NCBI GenBank assembly: GCA_030430875.1
Contig: JAUIKI010000113.1
Span: 1 to 5,504 of the forward strand
Length of the DNA: 5,504 bases
Direction of reading: 5' to 3'
Source: Gammaproteobacteria bacterium
Lineage (GTDB): Bacteria; Pseudomonadota; Gammaproteobacteria; Pseudomonadales; JAUIKI01
A program made the translations under genes and the position numbers. The notes under the pieces were generated by a model. The model saw only the letters and a program-made list of their open reading frames with translations. It was not told the origin of the DNA and searched no databases. Of the stretch, positions 5,301 to 5,504 are shown piece by piece (positions within the stretch are counted from its first letter, which is position 1; every line of letters begins with the position of its first letter).

Positions 5301-5504
5301 AGTTTAGCTTCCTTACCTACGTTTGCCCAGGGTGGCCCTGGTGGTGGTCGCCCGGGAGGTAGAGGTATGATGGACCCGGAACAGCGGGTGGAACGCCAGG
5401 CCATGATGATGCAGGATAGTCTGGCAGTGACCGATGAACTCACCGCGGAGGTAAAAGAAGTACTGACGATTTACGCAAAAAAAATGCAGGACGCCCGTAC
5501 CGCA
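5283..5504 (+). CDS. Start of a secreted Gly/Met-rich protein of Bacteroidota type (both ends cut)
   Basis: A plus-strand frame (codons beginning at positions divisible by 3) is open to the right edge. It reads the tail of a signal peptide, FSIAILSLASLPTFAQ, then a low-complexity GGPGGGRPGGRGMM, then DPEQRVERQAMMMQDSL and a helical stretch (VTDELTAEVKEVLTIYAKKMQ). A FAQ-type signal followed by Gly/Arg, then D-P-E-x-R-x-x-R-Q and 'L-x-(L/V)-(S/T)-D-E' helices, resembles periplasmic Spy-like/DUF4890-type proteins of Bacteroidota; that is recognition from memory. No start codon fits. Upstream the same frame is open only to a TGA at 5223 and has no ATG before the signal sequence, so the true start seems lost at the junction near 5280-5300. 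The internal ATG at 5367 could be mis-called as a start but would discard the signal peptide. GC is 58% over 5321-5504 (106 of 184). Confidence 0.68.

Noticed and set aside
5171..5362. 63-codon plus-strand frame across the junction
   Set aside because: It is antisense to the hydrolase and then runs out of frame through the secreted-protein segment. The shared open stretch arises from the composition of the joined pieces.

Overview
Bases 1 to about 5290 look like one AT-rich chromosome segment of a gammaproteobacterium. The core proteins (ThyA, TsaD, RadC, a YheT-type hydrolase and a TIGR02444-type protein) align residue for residue, as far as I can judge from memory, with gammaproteobacterial forms. 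ThyA (264 aa) and TsaD (337 aa) have exactly the E. coli lengths. Low GC and long AT-rich spacers would fit a Legionellales/Coxiella-like lineage, but that placement is inference. The last ~210 bases (about 5290-5504) have a different composition (58% GC by hand count over 5321-5504, against 28-40% in the three 60-base samples I counted in the hydrolase region). They encode the start of a secreted protein of a type common in Bacteroidota. The simplest reading is an assembly junction between two organisms.

Layout. On the minus strand at the left edge, thyA (161-955) is followed, with a 4-base overlap, by a TIGR02444/DUF2390-type gene that runs off the window. A 675-base spacer (956-1630) separates thyA from the rightward genes. 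It holds a probable thyA promoter, a tight cluster of DnaA boxes (1149-1224), an inverted repeat (1382-1404) and a possible 49-codon gene on the minus strand (1447-1596). A plus-strand pair follows: a gamma-class carbonic anhydrase-like hexapeptide protein (1631-2152) overlapping, by ATGA, an unrecognised exported protein or lipoprotein (2149-2955). This pair converges, with a 2-base gap, on a minus-strand run read from right to left: a YheT-type hydrolase (truncated by the junction), tsaD and radC.

Together the genes are housekeeping: dTMP synthesis, the t6A37 tRNA modification, a RadC-type JAMM protein, and a metal-dependent hexapeptide protein coupled to an envelope protein. I see no mobile element, CRISPR array, rRNA or tRNA, and no convincing new multi-gene system. 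The points that deserve a second look are the DnaA-box cluster upstream of thyA, the 49-codon ORF, the coupled unknown exported protein, and the chimeric right end.
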